Below are positions 49,792-58,976 of a stretch of 64,000 bases of DNA, piece after piece. The notes under the pieces were generated by a model, which saw only the letters and a program-made list of their open reading frames with translations, was not told where the DNA came from and did no database searches. Source of the DNA: CAJBLF01 sp041679065. GTDB taxonomy: Bacteria > Patescibacteriota > Gracilibacteria > Absconditabacterales > Absconditicoccaceae. The stretch covers positions 13,785-77,784 of the forward strand of contig JBBABI010000001.1 in the NCBI GenBank assembly GCA_041679065.1. The letters are read 5' to 3'. The position numbers were made by a program, and so were the translations under genes. Numbering within the stretch: position 1 is the stretch's first letter; the number at the start of each line of letters is the position of its first letter.

Positions 49792-49947
49792 TAAAAAAAA
49801 CAGCAGATTGCCAAGTCCCCATATAATGGTTTCTCAAAGCATCCTGCTGTATAGATCGCCAGAGTAATTCGCTCTGAAAGAACCTTCCCTACGATTTTTA
49901 TCGGGCTAGTTAACTACGATCAGCGTTAGTGTAAATATATAACACAT
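49792..49947 (-). ncRNA. small structured RNA, tandem copy A
   Basis: Minus-strand transcript of about 155 nt, promoter at 49954-49981, terminator stem cagcag...ctgctg followed by tttttttt. Conserved with copy B in ggcgatc, tttgagaaacc and ggggacttgg; the hairpin cgat-aaaa-atcg is private. No match recognised to a known RNA family from the sequence alone. Confidence 0.7.
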
Positions 49948-49953
49948 AAGCAT

Positions 49954-49981
49954 AATATAGCCATGTATCCGAAAGATGCAA
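49954..49981 (-). promoter_or_regulatory. promoter of small-RNA copy A
   Basis: TTGCAT at 49981-49976, 16 nt, TATATT at 49959-49954. Confidence 0.55.
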
Positions 49982-50130
49982 GTTTTTTTTAGAAACAAAA
50001 AAACTCTTTTCCCAAAGAGCTCTTCTGTATATGTAATGATGATAAGTTGTCTATTAGATTGCCACGTCCACCTAGGCGGACTCGCAAAGACACAATTCTG
50101 CACTCTGCATTCTCCACTCTGCATTCAATA

Positions 50131-50553
50131 TTACCTCTTTGACCAAGTTGGTCCTTTTCTCGCCTTTTTCAATCCAGGTTTTTTCCTTTCCTTGATTCTT
50201 GGATCTCTCTTGAGCAAACCGTATGGCTTCAAAGTGACTCTCAAATCTGCATCGAACGTGATCAATGCTCTGGCTAGTCCCAGCTTGATAGCATCAGCTT
50301 GTCATGCGATACCGCCACCATTGATGGTGATCTCCAGATCAAATTTCTTGAGATTATCTTTGCCCAATGTCATCAATGGACTGAGAGCAGCATCCAGCAG
50401 ATAAATGTTTCCACCAAAGTATTCTTGCAGTGTTTTCTGCTTGCCGCTGGGTGTCTTTACGACAAAATTGCCAGTTCCCTTAGAGAACAGTTTCACTACA
50501 GCAGTGCTTTCTTTCCTTCTGCCGATAGCATAATAATATTCCTTGTTTGCCAT
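50131..50553 (-). CDS. rpsI: ribosomal protein uS9
   Basis: 140 residues. Y-A-I-G-R-R-K-E-S-T-A-V, I-N-G-G-G-I-A-G-Q-A, and the terminal A-R-K-G-P-T-W-S-K-R (K-R at the P-site end). The Gly after G-I-A is TGA. Its ATG overlaps the rplM stop by one base (TAATG), so translation is coupled. Last gene of the rplM-rpsI pair. Confidence 0.96.
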
Positions 50554-51014
50554 TAGTTATACAGGTTTATGGGTTTAAAATGGTCATAAGTAGTGCATGG
50601 TCATGCAACGACTTTCATTCTTTTCATCCTCTTATCTCTAAGCTTGTTCTTCGTCAGCATGCCTCTGACAGCAGCATTGATGGCTCTGACAGGATTCTTC
50701 TTCAAGAGATTGCCCAGATTGATAGTCTTGAGATTCCCTTTGTATCAGCTGTAATTATAGTATTTCTTCTCATCCAGCTTTTTGCCGGTGACATGAATCT
50801 TCTCAGCATTTTCCACGACAACGAAATCGCCGCAATCCCGGAAATCGCAATAATATGCTTTGTCTTTGCCAAGCAATTTCGTTGCGATATCAGTAGAAAG
50901 TCTTCCCAGTGTCTTGCCGGTAGCATCGACTTTGTACCACTTCCTTTGTTTGTCCATTTCAGTCGGTTTCACTCGAAGGGTCTTATTGAGATCGGTTTTG
51001 GTAAATTTCATCAT
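50553..51014 (-). CDS. rplM: ribosomal protein uL13
   Basis: 153 residues. W-Y-K-V-D-A-T-G-K-T-L-G-R-L, A-Y-Y-C-D-F-R-D-C-G-D-F-V-V, V-T-G-K-K and P-V-R-A-I-N-A-A-V-R-G-M-L. Typical length. TGA codes a Gly in Y-S-G-Y-K-G and one near the end. Followed by rpsI with a one-base overlap. Upstream repeats of gtgtatagtgtatag separate it from rplQ. Confidence 0.96.
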
Positions 51015-51147
51015 AATTGATATAAGTAGTATAAAAGGAGTTTATAGTGTATAGTTTATGGTGTATAGTGTATAGTTTTGGTATTTTTTTATACTTCAAG
51101 AAAGACTCCGACATTATCCATTATTCATTGTTAATTGTTCATTCTCT

Positions 51148-51534
51148 TTAGAGCAATTTCAATAATATTCTTTCAGCGCCATCGCCCATTCTATATCCTA
51201 ATTTGTAATCAGCGATAAAACTTTTGGGAGCGCCTTCTGCTTGGTATTTGGGCAATAATTTTTCCAGGACTTTCTTGCCTTCAGGTTTGCCATAGATGAC
51301 AGATTTGACGTATCTGATGGATTCTCTCCTTGCATCCTTAGCTTCATTTTCTCTGTAAATGCGAAGTAATCTGGAGAAAAAAGCATTTGCCTCAGATTTC
51401 AGTACTTTAGCTCTTTTACCTGTGGTAGTGATTTTACCGTTCCTGATTAGATTGGTGAGGAGTTGTCTCACAAATACGCTTTGTTTCTTATCTCAGGTGC
51501 GTAATTCCAATAATTTGTTTCCCATATGCCTCAT
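51148..51534 (-). CDS. rplQ: ribosomal protein bL17
   Basis: 128 residues. M-R-H-M-G-N-K-L-L-E-L-R-T-G-D-K-K (Gly from TGA), L-L-T-N-L-I-R-N-G-K-I-T-T-T, and the C-terminal Y-R-M-G-D-G-A-E-R. The ATG at 51534 is upstream of a TGA that a standard-code reading would take as stop. Lies 30 bp after rpoA, as in the classic alpha operon. Confidence 0.95.
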
Positions 51535-51564
51535 GCTGACACCATAATTATAAAATTAAAATGC

Positions 51565-52560
51565 TTATCCTAGTAATGATTTATCGATATTTCATAATGC
51601 GCTATTGATCTCTTCGATAGCCTTCCTTCCTACTCCCTTCATCAGGAGCAATTCTCCTTTCTTCTTCTTTTCCAGATCTTCTACGTACAAGATATTATTT
51701 TTGATCAATGCATTTCTTGTTCTTTCGCTCAATGGCAATGCATCGATAGGCATGGTTTTGACATTCACCTCTTCATGATATTTATCCTGGATTTTTTCCA
51801 GATCCTCCATATCTACAAGGAATGATTTATCGATATATACATTGTCGAAGATAAACAATTTAGCATAAGAAGCCAATACTTCACCAGCAAACATGATGAT
51901 CTCCTTGGGTGGAATATCATTGAATCATGATTTCACTTCTAGGACAAGTAAGTCTTTGGTGGATCCTGTAAAGTCTTCGATCACTTCCTGGACATCATAT
52001 TTGATATATTCTACGAACTTAAATTCATTGTCTATCAGCAGGATATTCACATCATTCTCTTCTTCTTTTTTGTCACGACTTCTGAGATAATCTATACTAT
52101 AATATCCATATCATTTCTCTATCCTGACGTCGATATTCAGTTCTACAGACGGGTCAGTAATCTCAAAGAGGTAGACATCTTTATTGAGCAACTCTATCCC
52201 TCCAGGTAATTTGATATTACTAGAAGTATACGTACCTACCCCAGAAAACCTCTGAGATACTCGTTGGATATTTTCACTTTTCTCATCGAGTTTAAAACGG
52301 AGGGTTTTGAAATTGAGCATAATATCAATAACGTTTTCTTTGACTCCATCGATCACATAATATTCATGTGGCACGCCTTTGATCTTCAATCCGGTAATTG
52401 CTCATCACATACTGTATCCCAAAATAATTCTTCTTAATGCGTTTCCTAGAGTGTGTCCAAATCATCTGGGGAGATATTTCACTTCAAATTTTGTCGTTTT
52501 GTCATCGATGTTGGAGACGATAATCTTTGGTGATCCTATTAGTTTTTGTATATCTAGCAT
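51565..52560 (-). CDS. rpoA: RNA polymerase alpha subunit
   Basis: 331 residues. The N-terminal assembly domain carries P-R-G-F-G-H-T-L-G-N-A-L-R-R-I-I-L (first Gly TGA). The C-terminal domain ends S-E-R-T-R-N-A-L...L-L-L-M-K-G-V-G-R-K-A-I-E-E-I. It is part of the alpha operon rpsM-rpsK-rpsD-rpoA-rplQ in conventional order. Several TGA Gly including G-G in the first helix. Confidence 0.97.
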
Positions 52561-52610
52561 AGAAAAGAAATAAGAAGGTAAAAAAGCTGATAGTATGGTG
52601 GATTCTACAA

Positions 52611-53231
52611 CTATGCTCTAGCGTAGAATTCGATAACCTTCAAAATATCGGCAGGAACACCGATCTCTCACATCTTTGGTAATCCAAGTACTTCTATCGT
52701 AGAAGTGCTTTTATCAACTTTTATCCACGAAGGAACTTTGTTTTTTATTTCAGAAAGATTTTGTGAGAACAATGGTGAGGTTTTTAGCTTTTCTTTGAGT
52801 ACAAGCTTATCTCCTACTTTAAGGAAAGTGGAAGGGATATTGTGTTTCACCTCATTGAGCAGAAAATGACTATGATTAGCCATCTGTCTGGCTTGGATGA
52901 TGGTCTTGGCGAATCATGCTCTGAGAATGATCGTATCCATCCTTCTTTCCAAGAACTGGAATAATGCAGTATCATGGGTCACATCGCTATTTTTAGCATG
53001 CTTAGCTGATATCTCTTTGACTATCTTGCTAAATTGCTTTTCAGACAAAAGATACAATCTCTTGAGCGTCTGTTTATTCCTCAAAAGTTTGCCATATTCA
53101 GAAGATCTCTGCATACTCGCTCCATGTTGACCAGGAAGCCCTCTTTTCTTTTTGACAGCATATTTTTTCGCACCAAAAAGATCTACTTGCTCTCTTCTGC
53201 ATAATTTAAACTTTGGTCAGGTGTACTTCAT
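52611..53231 (-). CDS. rpsD: ribosomal protein uS4
   Basis: 206 residues. M-K-Y-T-G-P-K-F-K-L-C-R-R-E, then K-R-G-L-P-G-Q-H-G, an S4 domain F-L-E-R-R-M-D and A-R-Q-M-A-N-H-S-H-F-L-L-N. TGA is used for the Gly after K-Y-T and two later ones. One Cys is kept near the N-terminus. Confidence 0.96.
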
Positions 53232-53385
53232 ACAAATTAAGAATGAATAATTAAAAATGAATTTTCTATTGTGTCTTTGCGAGTCCACCTAGGTGGACGT
53301 GGCAATCTAAGTAATCTACTTAGTTAAAATTGCTTCGTCGCTAAAGAGCTCCCTGCCTACAGGACAGGCAGGCTCGTAATGACAA

Positions 53386-53799
53386 TTATACTCTTTTAGG
53401 TCTTTCTCACTTACATCCTCAGAATTGCAGAGGAGTAGCTTCCTTGATATATTTGATATCTATCAGGCCGATCTCATTGATAGCTTTGAAGACGCCATCT
53501 CTCGCTAACCCCGTTCATTTAAAGATTACGCCGATCTCTTTCAAGCCAAACCCTTGTCCTTCTTTCAGAATCTGTTTGGTCAAAAGCTCTGCAGCATACG
53601 GTGTGCTTTTTTTACTTCATTTATATCCGAGTTTTCCCGTACCGCTTCAGATCACCTTATTCCCATTTTCATCGACAAGTGAAACAATCGTATTATTGTC
53701 GCTGGTATGGATTTTTAAGATACCGCTGATGATTTTAATATCTCTTCTTTTCTTGGGAGCAGCTTTTTCTTTAGATGCAGCTTGTGGAGTAGTGGCCAT
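53386..53799 (-). CDS. rpsK: ribosomal protein uS11
   Basis: 137 residues. Several TGA Gly. Motifs: I-H-T-S-D-N-N-T-I-V-S-L, S-T-P-Y-A-A-E-L-L-T-K, G-L-A-R-D-G-V-F-K-A-I and terminal R-P-K-R-V. Because of the TGA codons no long standard-code ORF is visible. Follows rpsM on the same strand after a 127-bp repeat-bearing gap. Confidence 0.95.
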
Positions 53800-53926
53800 A
53801 ATTTCTAGTGATTAAAGGTAAAGTAAAATAATAATATTCAGGAAGTTGAAACACTGAAAGATGGAAATATGGAAACATGTCGGTATTTTTTTAATCTTTC
53901 CATTTTTCAACCTTTCCATTTTTCCA

Positions 53927-54289
53927 TTATTTTTTCAAGACTGGTCTCACTTTTGATCTGCCCATAAGTTTCTTTGCAGTCCTGGCATTTTTTCTCGTGA
54001 TCTGACCTCTGACAGGCAATCAGAGATTGTGCCTCATACCTCTATAGCATTTGATTTCTTTGAGTCTTTTGATGGCGAAAGCGACCTCTCTTTTGAGATC
54101 ATTTTCCAATACAAAAGTCCTCAAGACATCTCAGATTTTCTTTTGTTCATCTTCATCGATGTCTTTCACCTTTTTCATATAATTGATCTTGAGATCATCC
54201 AAGAGCTTTCTTGATTTTTTCAATCAGACACCATGGATAACTGTCAATCCGATCCAGATAGATTTATTTTCTGGAAGGACGTGCCCCAT
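53927..54289 (-). CDS. rpsM: ribosomal protein uS13
   Basis: 120 residues. G-L-T-V-I-H-G-V-G, K-C-Y-R-G-M-R-H-N-L-G-L-P-V-R-G-Q-I-T-R-K-N-A-R-T-A-K are unmistakable. Three TGA Gly. First gene of the alpha operon after rpmJ, 41 bp away. Confidence 0.96.
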
Positions 54290-54330
54290 AATTCTAAACA
54301 TATGCGTACTATGATCATAAATATAAAAAA

Positions 54331-54447
54331 TTATCCTTGTCTGGCTTTATGCCTAGGATTTTTTTTGCAAGTAACGTAAAGTATGCCTTTTCTTTTGATG
54401 ATCTGGCAGTACATGCATCTTTTCTTGAGTGAGGTTTTTACTTTCAT
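54331..54447 (-). CDS. rpmJ: ribosomal protein bL36
   Basis: 38 residues with the zinc-ribbon ligands C-M-Y-C, C-K-K-N-P-R-H. M-K-V-K-T-S-L-K-K-R-C is the family N-terminus. Lies between infA and rpsM as in many bacteria. Confidence 0.95.
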   Translation of the reverse strand: MKVKTSLKKRCMYCQIIKRKGILYVTCKKNPRHKARQG

Positions 54448-54556
54448 TGATACTTAAGTGTGATATAAAGCTTGTTAACATAATGCACTGGTTTATTTGG
54501 AATCGGTTTATTGGGGCCGGGCTCCAAACTAAGGTCTAAGATCTAAGTCCTCCCAT

Positions 54557-54790
54557 CTATTTTTTGTAATCATTGTATCTAAAGACAATGCGTCATTGGG
54601 TCATATCATACTGATTGATCTCGACTTTGACCCGGTCACCAGGTATGATAGAGATATTTGACTGACTCATTCTTCAAGACTTTTTGCAGCGAACTAAGGT
54701 AGCCACATCTTTCAGTTGGATTTTAAAATATCAGGCCGGTAATACTTCCAACACTTCACCATCCCATTCCAATATTCATTCTTTACCCAT
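54557..54790 (-). CDS. infA: translation initiation factor IF-1
   Basis: 77 residues. S1-like OB fold: G-E-V-L-E-V-L-P, R-C-K-K-S-G-R-M, I-I-P-G-D-R-V-K-V-E, Y-D-M-T-Q-G-R-I-V-F-R-Y. Four TGA Gly. Its ATG overlaps the end of rplU by 8 bases, which suggests translational coupling. Confidence 0.95.
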
Positions 54791-55106
54791 TGATCTGGAC
54801 TTTTTTAATAGTTAAAATCGTCTGACATGCTCTAAATCAGATTGTCCTTTGATATCTATTTTTTCTTTTGAATTTAAGCGTTCTTACTTTGTCAGCTTTC
54901 TGATGAATAGTGACTTCAGCAGTAACTTCTGCTTTGGGAATATACGGCGTACCCAAAATCACTTTCTCGCCTTTGTCATCAAAAGCCAAAAGCACTTTAT
55001 CCAAGATCACACTTTTGCCTATTTCCGCATCGACATTGTCCACGATGAGCTTATCGCCTTCCTTGACGATATGCTGATGTCATTTATATTCTATAACTGC
55101 ATACAT
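54783..55106 (-). CDS. rplU: ribosomal protein bL21
   Basis: 107 residues. M-Y-A-V-I-E-Y-K-G (Gly from TGA), G-D-K-L-I-V-D-N-V, V-L-L-A-F, and the C-terminal R-K-N-R-Y-Q-R-T-I-G-F-R-A. A standard-code reading would stop at the TGA after R-T-I. Placing rplU next to infA rather than rpmA is uncommon. Confidence 0.95.
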
Positions 55107-55203
55107 TACTAATTAAGAATTAAGAATTAAAGATTAAGAATTGGTTTATAGTTCAGAGTTTATAGTTCAGGGTTACAATATAACTCTGCACCCTACACTC
55201 ATT

Positions 55204-55467
55204 CTATACGATTTTTCCAAGCTGTGCGAGAGTATTATATTTTTTCTTGTTTGTCCTATATGAATGGGAAACGATAGCCTTGAGTCTCTTGTATCTTCTT
55301 GCGCTAGGGAATTTGAATGAAACAAACTTTCTATACCATTTGGTATTGTAGTGTTTCTGTTTCTTCGCTTTATCCAAAATATGTGAAGCCCATAACTCCT
55401 TCTTGTAAAAAGAAATCATCCTCTCATTAGTATTGAGATCTCATGTTCTCCATATGGTAAATCCCAT
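55204..55467 (-). CDS. small basic protein, possibly ribosome-associated
   Basis: 87 residues, very basic, with W-Y-R-K-F-V-S-F-K-F-P-S-A-R-R-Y-K-R-L and no acidic stretch. Position between the rplU-infA operon and the rplT operon suggests a role in translation. Not matched to a known ribosomal protein; a lineage-specific one is possible. One TGA Gly near the N-terminus; ATG at 55467. Confidence 0.6.
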
Positions 55468-55657
55468 GATACAAAAAAATTAACGCAATAAAAAAATTTT
55501 AGCCGTGTGAATATATAATTTTCCCCTCAAAATGCAAGTCTTTTTTGAGCTTTTTTTGATTTTTGACATCTTCCCTATAGTCTTAAGAATGGAAGATAAT
55601 GAAATTCTTATTCTTCACTCTTCGCCGTCTTCTGAATAAATCGAAAGATTTTTTATA

Positions 55658-55745
55658 TGCCCGGAGCCACGTAACTCGTTACACTCGTTCGGGAAATAGT
55701 CCGGAATCGAACCCTGCAGCTTCACTTCACTGCGTGCAGGCCGTC
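55658..55745 (-). repeat. tRNA-Leu-derived fragment
   Basis: Has tgcccggagcc and ggaatcgaacc of the tRNA-Leu 3' half, separated by an unrelated cgttacactcgttcggg segment. No anticodon arm. Confidence 0.6.
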
Positions 55746-55762
55746 ACGTAATTTTTAATCAT

Positions 55763-55843
55763 TGCCCGGAGCCGGAATCGAACCGGCACGGCTTGCGCCG
55801 AGGGATTTTAAGTCCCTTGTGTCTACCATTTCACCACCCGGGC
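55763..55843 (-). tRNA. tRNA-Leu(UAA)
   Basis: Cloverleaf of 81 nt with a variable arm, anticodon TAA in ct-TAA-aa, acceptor gcccggg paired with ccgggc, discriminator A. Confidence 0.93.
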
Positions 55844-55897
55844 GAGTTGGAATTTTATGATCCATGCACAGTCGAGCCAAAACTCTATTCTCAAAAA

Positions 55898-55932
55898 AGG
55901 CGCTGATAGTTATCCTAATCACGCCCTTTCCG
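55898..55932 (-). terminator. terminator of the infC-rpmI-rplT operon
   Basis: gggcgtga...tcagcgcc on the minus strand, followed by tttttt. Confidence 0.6.
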
Positions 55933-55938
55933 TCAGAT

Positions 55939-56286
55939 TTATTTAGTTATACTTTCGTATATCTTGTCAAATACTTCAGGGAATGCGACAGCGATATTGG
56001 ACATCACTTTCCTATCGAGGACAATATCCTTATTCGTCATCTGAGCGATGAATGTGCTGTACTTACCTCCTTTGGTTCTGATGACAGCAGAAAGTCTTTC
56101 GATCCGGAGTCTCCTGAAATCTCTTTTTTTCTCTTTTCTATTTTTGTAGGCGTGTTGGCCTTGTTTGACCAATGCTAATCTCACTTGCTTGTAGACCTTG
56201 CTTCTGCCAAGCCTAAAACCTTTGGCAAGTTTGATGAATTTTTTGTGTTTTCTCTGTCTGGTAAGTCCGCTTTTTACTCTAACCAT
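55939..56286 (-). CDS. rplT: ribosomal protein bL20
   Basis: 115 residues, standard length. M-V-R-V-K-S-G-L-T-R-Q-R-K-H-K-K-F, G-F-R-L-G-R-S, Q-H-A-Y-K-N-R-K-E-K-K-R-D-F-R-R-L-R-I. It ends the classic infC-rpmI-rplT operon, 2 bp after rpmI. Confidence 0.97.
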   Translation of the reverse strand: MVRVKSGLTRQRKHKKFIKLAKGFRLGRSKVYKQVRLALVKQGQHAYKNRKEKKRDFRRLRIERLSAVIRTKGGKYSTFIAQMTNKDIVLDRKVMSNIAVAFPEVFDKIYESITK

Positions 56287-56288
56287 TG

Positions 56289-56489
56289 TTAATTGCTATA
56301 AGGAAGTAAAGTTTTGATTTTTTTGGAATATCTAGCATTCAGCTCTCTCCCATAGGGGTCAGCTTTATTGCTTTTTCCTTTGTTGGTGAGCAGATGATTA
56401 TTCCCTACTTTGTTGAAGGTCACTTTTTTATTTTTAGTCACCTTAAATCTCTTAAGTGCTCCAGAGTGACTTTTTAAACCTTTAGCCAT
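56289..56489 (-). CDS. rpmI: ribosomal protein bL35
   Basis: 66 residues. K-S-H-S-G-A-L-K-R-F-K-V-T, N-N-H-L-L-T-N-K-G-K-S-N-K. In the order infC-rpmI-rplT, 5 bp after infC. Confidence 0.96.
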   Translation of the reverse strand: MAKGLKSHSGALKRFKVTKNKKVTFNKVGNNHLLTNKGKSNKADPYGRELNARYSKKIKTLLPYSN

Positions 56490-56494
56490 AATAG

Positions 56495-57040
56495 TTATTT
56501 ACAGAATAAAATGATGCTGTATCCATGAACCTCCTGTTTGGGAATATCGTATTGTGCTTTCCCGAAATCAGTGAGCTGATTCTTTATATTTACGAGTTTT
56601 TCAATAGCTTTGCTTGCATAGATTTTTTCTCTTCATTTGAGTTTGATAGAGAATTTCACATTATGTTTTTCCCCAAGAAATTCTTTGGCTTTTTTGATTT
56701 TCAATGCCAGATCATTGTCTCCGATTGCATAATTTAATTTTATTTCTTTGAGTACTTTGATTTTCTGTGTCTTCTTCTTCTCCTTTTCGTCTTTGGATTT
56801 CTGATATTGATATTTTCCATAATCCACCATCTTGACGGTAGATACCATATTCTCATGATCATATCTTATCTGCACCAGATCCAGTCATTTTTCTCCAGCC
56901 ATATCCAGTGCTCTTCTTCTGGGAAAAGTGCCTAGATTTTGTCCCTCTTCATCAATAATGATGATGTTAGGTGCTTTGATTTGTTCATTGAGATAGACCA
57001 ATTGGACTCTCTCACGAGATTGTTGGGGTCTTGTATCCAT
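56495..57040 (-). CDS. infC: translation initiation factor IF-3
   Basis: 181 residues. N-domain: V-Y-L-N-E-Q-I-K-A-P-N-I-I-I-I-D-E-E-G. C-domain: D-Y-G-K-Y-Q-Y-Q-K-S-K and E-I-K-L-N-Y-A-I-G-D-N-D-L. Starts at ATG rather than the rare AUU used for autoregulation in many bacteria. Two TGA Gly. Upstream is a repeat-rich gap with no clear leader hairpin. Confidence 0.96.
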
Positions 57041-57164
57041 ATAGAGATAAGGGAATAAAAGGTTGAGGGTTGGGAGTTGAGGCTCGCTTCACTCACAGTG
57101 GAGAGTTGTATTGCGAATTCTCAATTTTCAACTTTCAATTTTTAACTCCGTCTTCGACGGATTT

Positions 57165-57229
57165 CGCTCCCGGCGGGACTTCTAATTCCGGCAGGCCGGA
57201 ACGGGCCCGCGATCTCCACCAGTTTTAAT
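57165..57229 (-). repeat. tRNA-Glu-derived fragment
   Basis: cgctcccggcgggact and cccgcgatctccacc of the tRNA-Glu at 57484 are repeated, separated by ttccggcaggccgga. It overlaps the end of the GIY-YIG gene. Confidence 0.7.
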
Positions 57230-57460
57230 AAGCTCTTTAACATAATCTTTTTCTTTTTGTTTTTTGATATATTTTTCAAACTTTCTCGCTTCATCAAGGA
57301 TTCCAAATTCTTTTATGTAGACCAATTTTAATGGTCTCACTCTTCTAGTATAAGTGCTTTTTCATTGGCAGTGTTCCTTGTACCTTCTTGTAATGTTGTT
57401 GGTGCTTCAAACGTAATACCTTCAATTGTTACATTCAAGTACATAAACGTATCAATTCAT
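57182..57460 (-). CDS. GIY-YIG endonuclease-like protein (UPF0213 type)
   Basis: 92 residues. G-Y-V-Y-V-L-E-C...G-R-Y-Y-V-G-S-T-N-N is the GIY-YIG signature, with both Gly in the first segment from TGA. R-R-Y-K-E-H and R-P-L-K-L-V-Y-I-K-E follow, and a final helix K-K-Q-K-E-K-D. The last 13 residues (T-G-G-D-R-G-P-V-P) are read from the neighbouring tRNA fragment. Proteins of this class often lie near tRNA genes. Catalytic Arg and Glu appear present. Confidence 0.8.
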
Positions 57461-57483
57461 GTCATGTGTATGATAATAAATTT

Positions 57484-57557
57484 CGCTCCCGGCGGGACTC
57501 GAACCCGCGATCTCCACCGTGAGAGGGTGATGTCCTAAACCACTAGACGACGAGAGC
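57484..57557 (-). tRNA. tRNA-Glu(CUC)
   Basis: 74 nt. Anticodon loop ct-CTC-ac between tcacc and ggtgg. Acceptor gctctcg, discriminator G. Confidence 0.93.
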
Positions 57558-57669
57558 ACAGGCTTCTTAAATTTTCAATTTCTCCCCTTTCGAGGACACG
57601 TAATTTTTAATTTTCAAACAACTGTTAATTCTCAACTTTTCAATGTTTCAACGTTTCAATTTTTTTATT

Positions 57670-57741
57670 TACCCCCAGTAGGAATCGAACCTACATTCTC
57701 AGCTTAGAAGGCTGGTGTTCTATCCATTGAACTATGGGAGC
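57670..57741 (-). tRNA. tRNA-Arg(UCU)
   Basis: About 72 nt. Anticodon loop ct-TCT-aa, T-arm ggttcgattcc, acceptor gctccca. Ends approximate by one base. Confidence 0.9.
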
Positions 57742-57856
57742 ATGGAATAGTGAATGAATAATGAATAATTAATAATGAATAATGTTGGTATCTTTTTGTA
57801 CAAAACCTCCATACTTCCATCGTTGCTCACTGTTAGTTTTTAGTTGATAGTTAATT

Positions 57857-57939
57857 TGGGGAGAGTAGGATTTGAACCTACGTAGCCGTGAGGCGTCAGA
57901 TTTACAGTCTGATGCAATTGACCACTCTGCCATCTCCCC
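57857..57939 (-). tRNA. tRNA-Tyr(GUA)
   Basis: 83 nt with a variable arm. Anticodon ct-GTA-aa, T-arm ggttcaaatcc. Confidence 0.93.
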
Positions 57940-57983
57940 ATAGTATTTTAATTTGTTTTTTTGTTGGTGTTTTTGTGATGATA

Positions 57984-58043
57984 GTAGCCGTGAGGCGCCC
58001 CGGTGTTACCGCGGGTGCAATTGACCACTCTGCCATCTCCCTA
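57984..58043 (-). repeat. tRNA-Tyr-derived fragment
   Basis: gtagccgtgaggcg and gcaattgaccactctgccat are copied from the tRNA-Tyr at 57857-57939, with the anticodon arm replaced by ccccggtgttaccgcggg. Confidence 0.7.
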
Positions 58044-58180
58044 GAAAGAGAATGTTGAATGTTGAGCGTTGAATGTTGAGATGTTGCAATTTTAAACTAA
58101 ATAAATTTTTAACTAACTTTCCACTGCTATAGCCTCAACTGTCGGCCTAGGCTGACCTCAACTTTTAATTTTTTTTCATT

Positions 58181-58235
58181 TGGACCCTAGGGGATTCGAA
58201 CCCCTCACCCTCCCGGCAGGCCGGGATGCTCTACT
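58181..58235 (-). repeat. tRNA-Ala-derived fragment
   Basis: tggaccctaggggattcgaa, cccctcaccc and tgctctac match tRNA-Ala at 58551-58624. Anticodon arm replaced by tcccggcaggccggga. Confidence 0.75.
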
Positions 58236-58262
58236 TCCGCGTTGTAGAATAAACGCTATAAG

Positions 58263-58508
58263 CTACAAATCCATAAATTTTTGAATAGATTTTTTGTCTT
58301 TTTGTTTCTTGAGATAATATTCTACACTTCTTGCTTCCTTGGCAGTGAGATATTCTTTATAATATACCAACTCCAATGGTCTTACATTTTTTGTTGAAAT
58401 ACACTTACCAGTCATGTGTTGATGTAATCTTCTTTGAAGGTTATTTGTGCTTCACACATAATGCTTACCATTTTTAAGCTTAAGTACATAGACAAATCAT
58501 TTTTCCAT
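58263..58508 (-). CDS. GIY-YIG endonuclease-like protein (UPF0213 type)
   Basis: 81 residues. F-V-Y-V-L-K-L...H-Y-V-G-S-T-N-N, R-R-L-H-Q-H, R-P-L-E-L-V-Y-Y-K-E-Y and final helix K-K-Q-K-D-K-K. The same family as 57182-57460 but a separate copy, about 50% similar by eye. It lies between intact tRNA-Ala and its fragment. Two TGA Gly, both in conserved positions. It ends in TAG before the tRNA fragment. Confidence 0.85.
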
Positions 58509-58550
58509 AAACTCAAAGTTGTCGGTAAAAATGATAGTATAGTTTAATGG

Positions 58551-58624
58551 TGGACCCTAGGGGATTCGAACCCCTCACCCCCTGCGTGCAAAGCAGGTGC
58601 TCTACCAAAATGAGCTAAGGGCCC
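58551..58624 (-). tRNA. tRNA-Ala(UGC)
   Basis: 74 nt. Anticodon loop tt-TGC-ac in a cctgc/gcagg stem. Acceptor gggccct with agggtcc, discriminator A. Confidence 0.93.
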
Positions 58625-58709
58625 AGGTTGCTTTAATTTTCAATTTCTAATTTCTAATTTTCAAACTTCAATTTCTTTAAGCTTCCAGGTTTATGCTTTA
58701 AGCTAACTT

Positions 58710-58955
58710 TTACTTGATCTGTGTAATGGAAGGCAGATTTTCTGCAGTTGAACTGATAGGAATAACTCCAAATAAGATCAGCATGCCTATGACCATCAGA
58801 CCAAACCCCACAACAATGTACCCATTTCTTGTTGAGCCTAAATTTTTCTCGGCCCGAGGAATGTTTCAGAAAGCTTCTCCCAGGTAGCCAGAAAAACAGA
58901 TCAGAACTCCACCAGCTGCTGCTACAAAAATTCAGATAATGATTTGTTTCGCCAT
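58710..58955 (-). CDS. small two-helix membrane protein
   Basis: 81 residues, two hydrophobic helices (residues 4-24 and 44-66), with G-Y-I-V-V-G-F-G-L-M between. No family recognised. Located between tRNA-Gly(UCA) and tRNA-Ala. Two TGA Gly. Confidence 0.7.
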
Positions 58956-58976
58956 GATTTTTGTAAATAGCTAATC

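Noticed and set aside
49604..49947. Riboswitch upstream of adk
   Set aside because: Both copies end in their own terminator, and adk has a separate promoter at 49165-49192, so independent small RNAs fit better than a leader.
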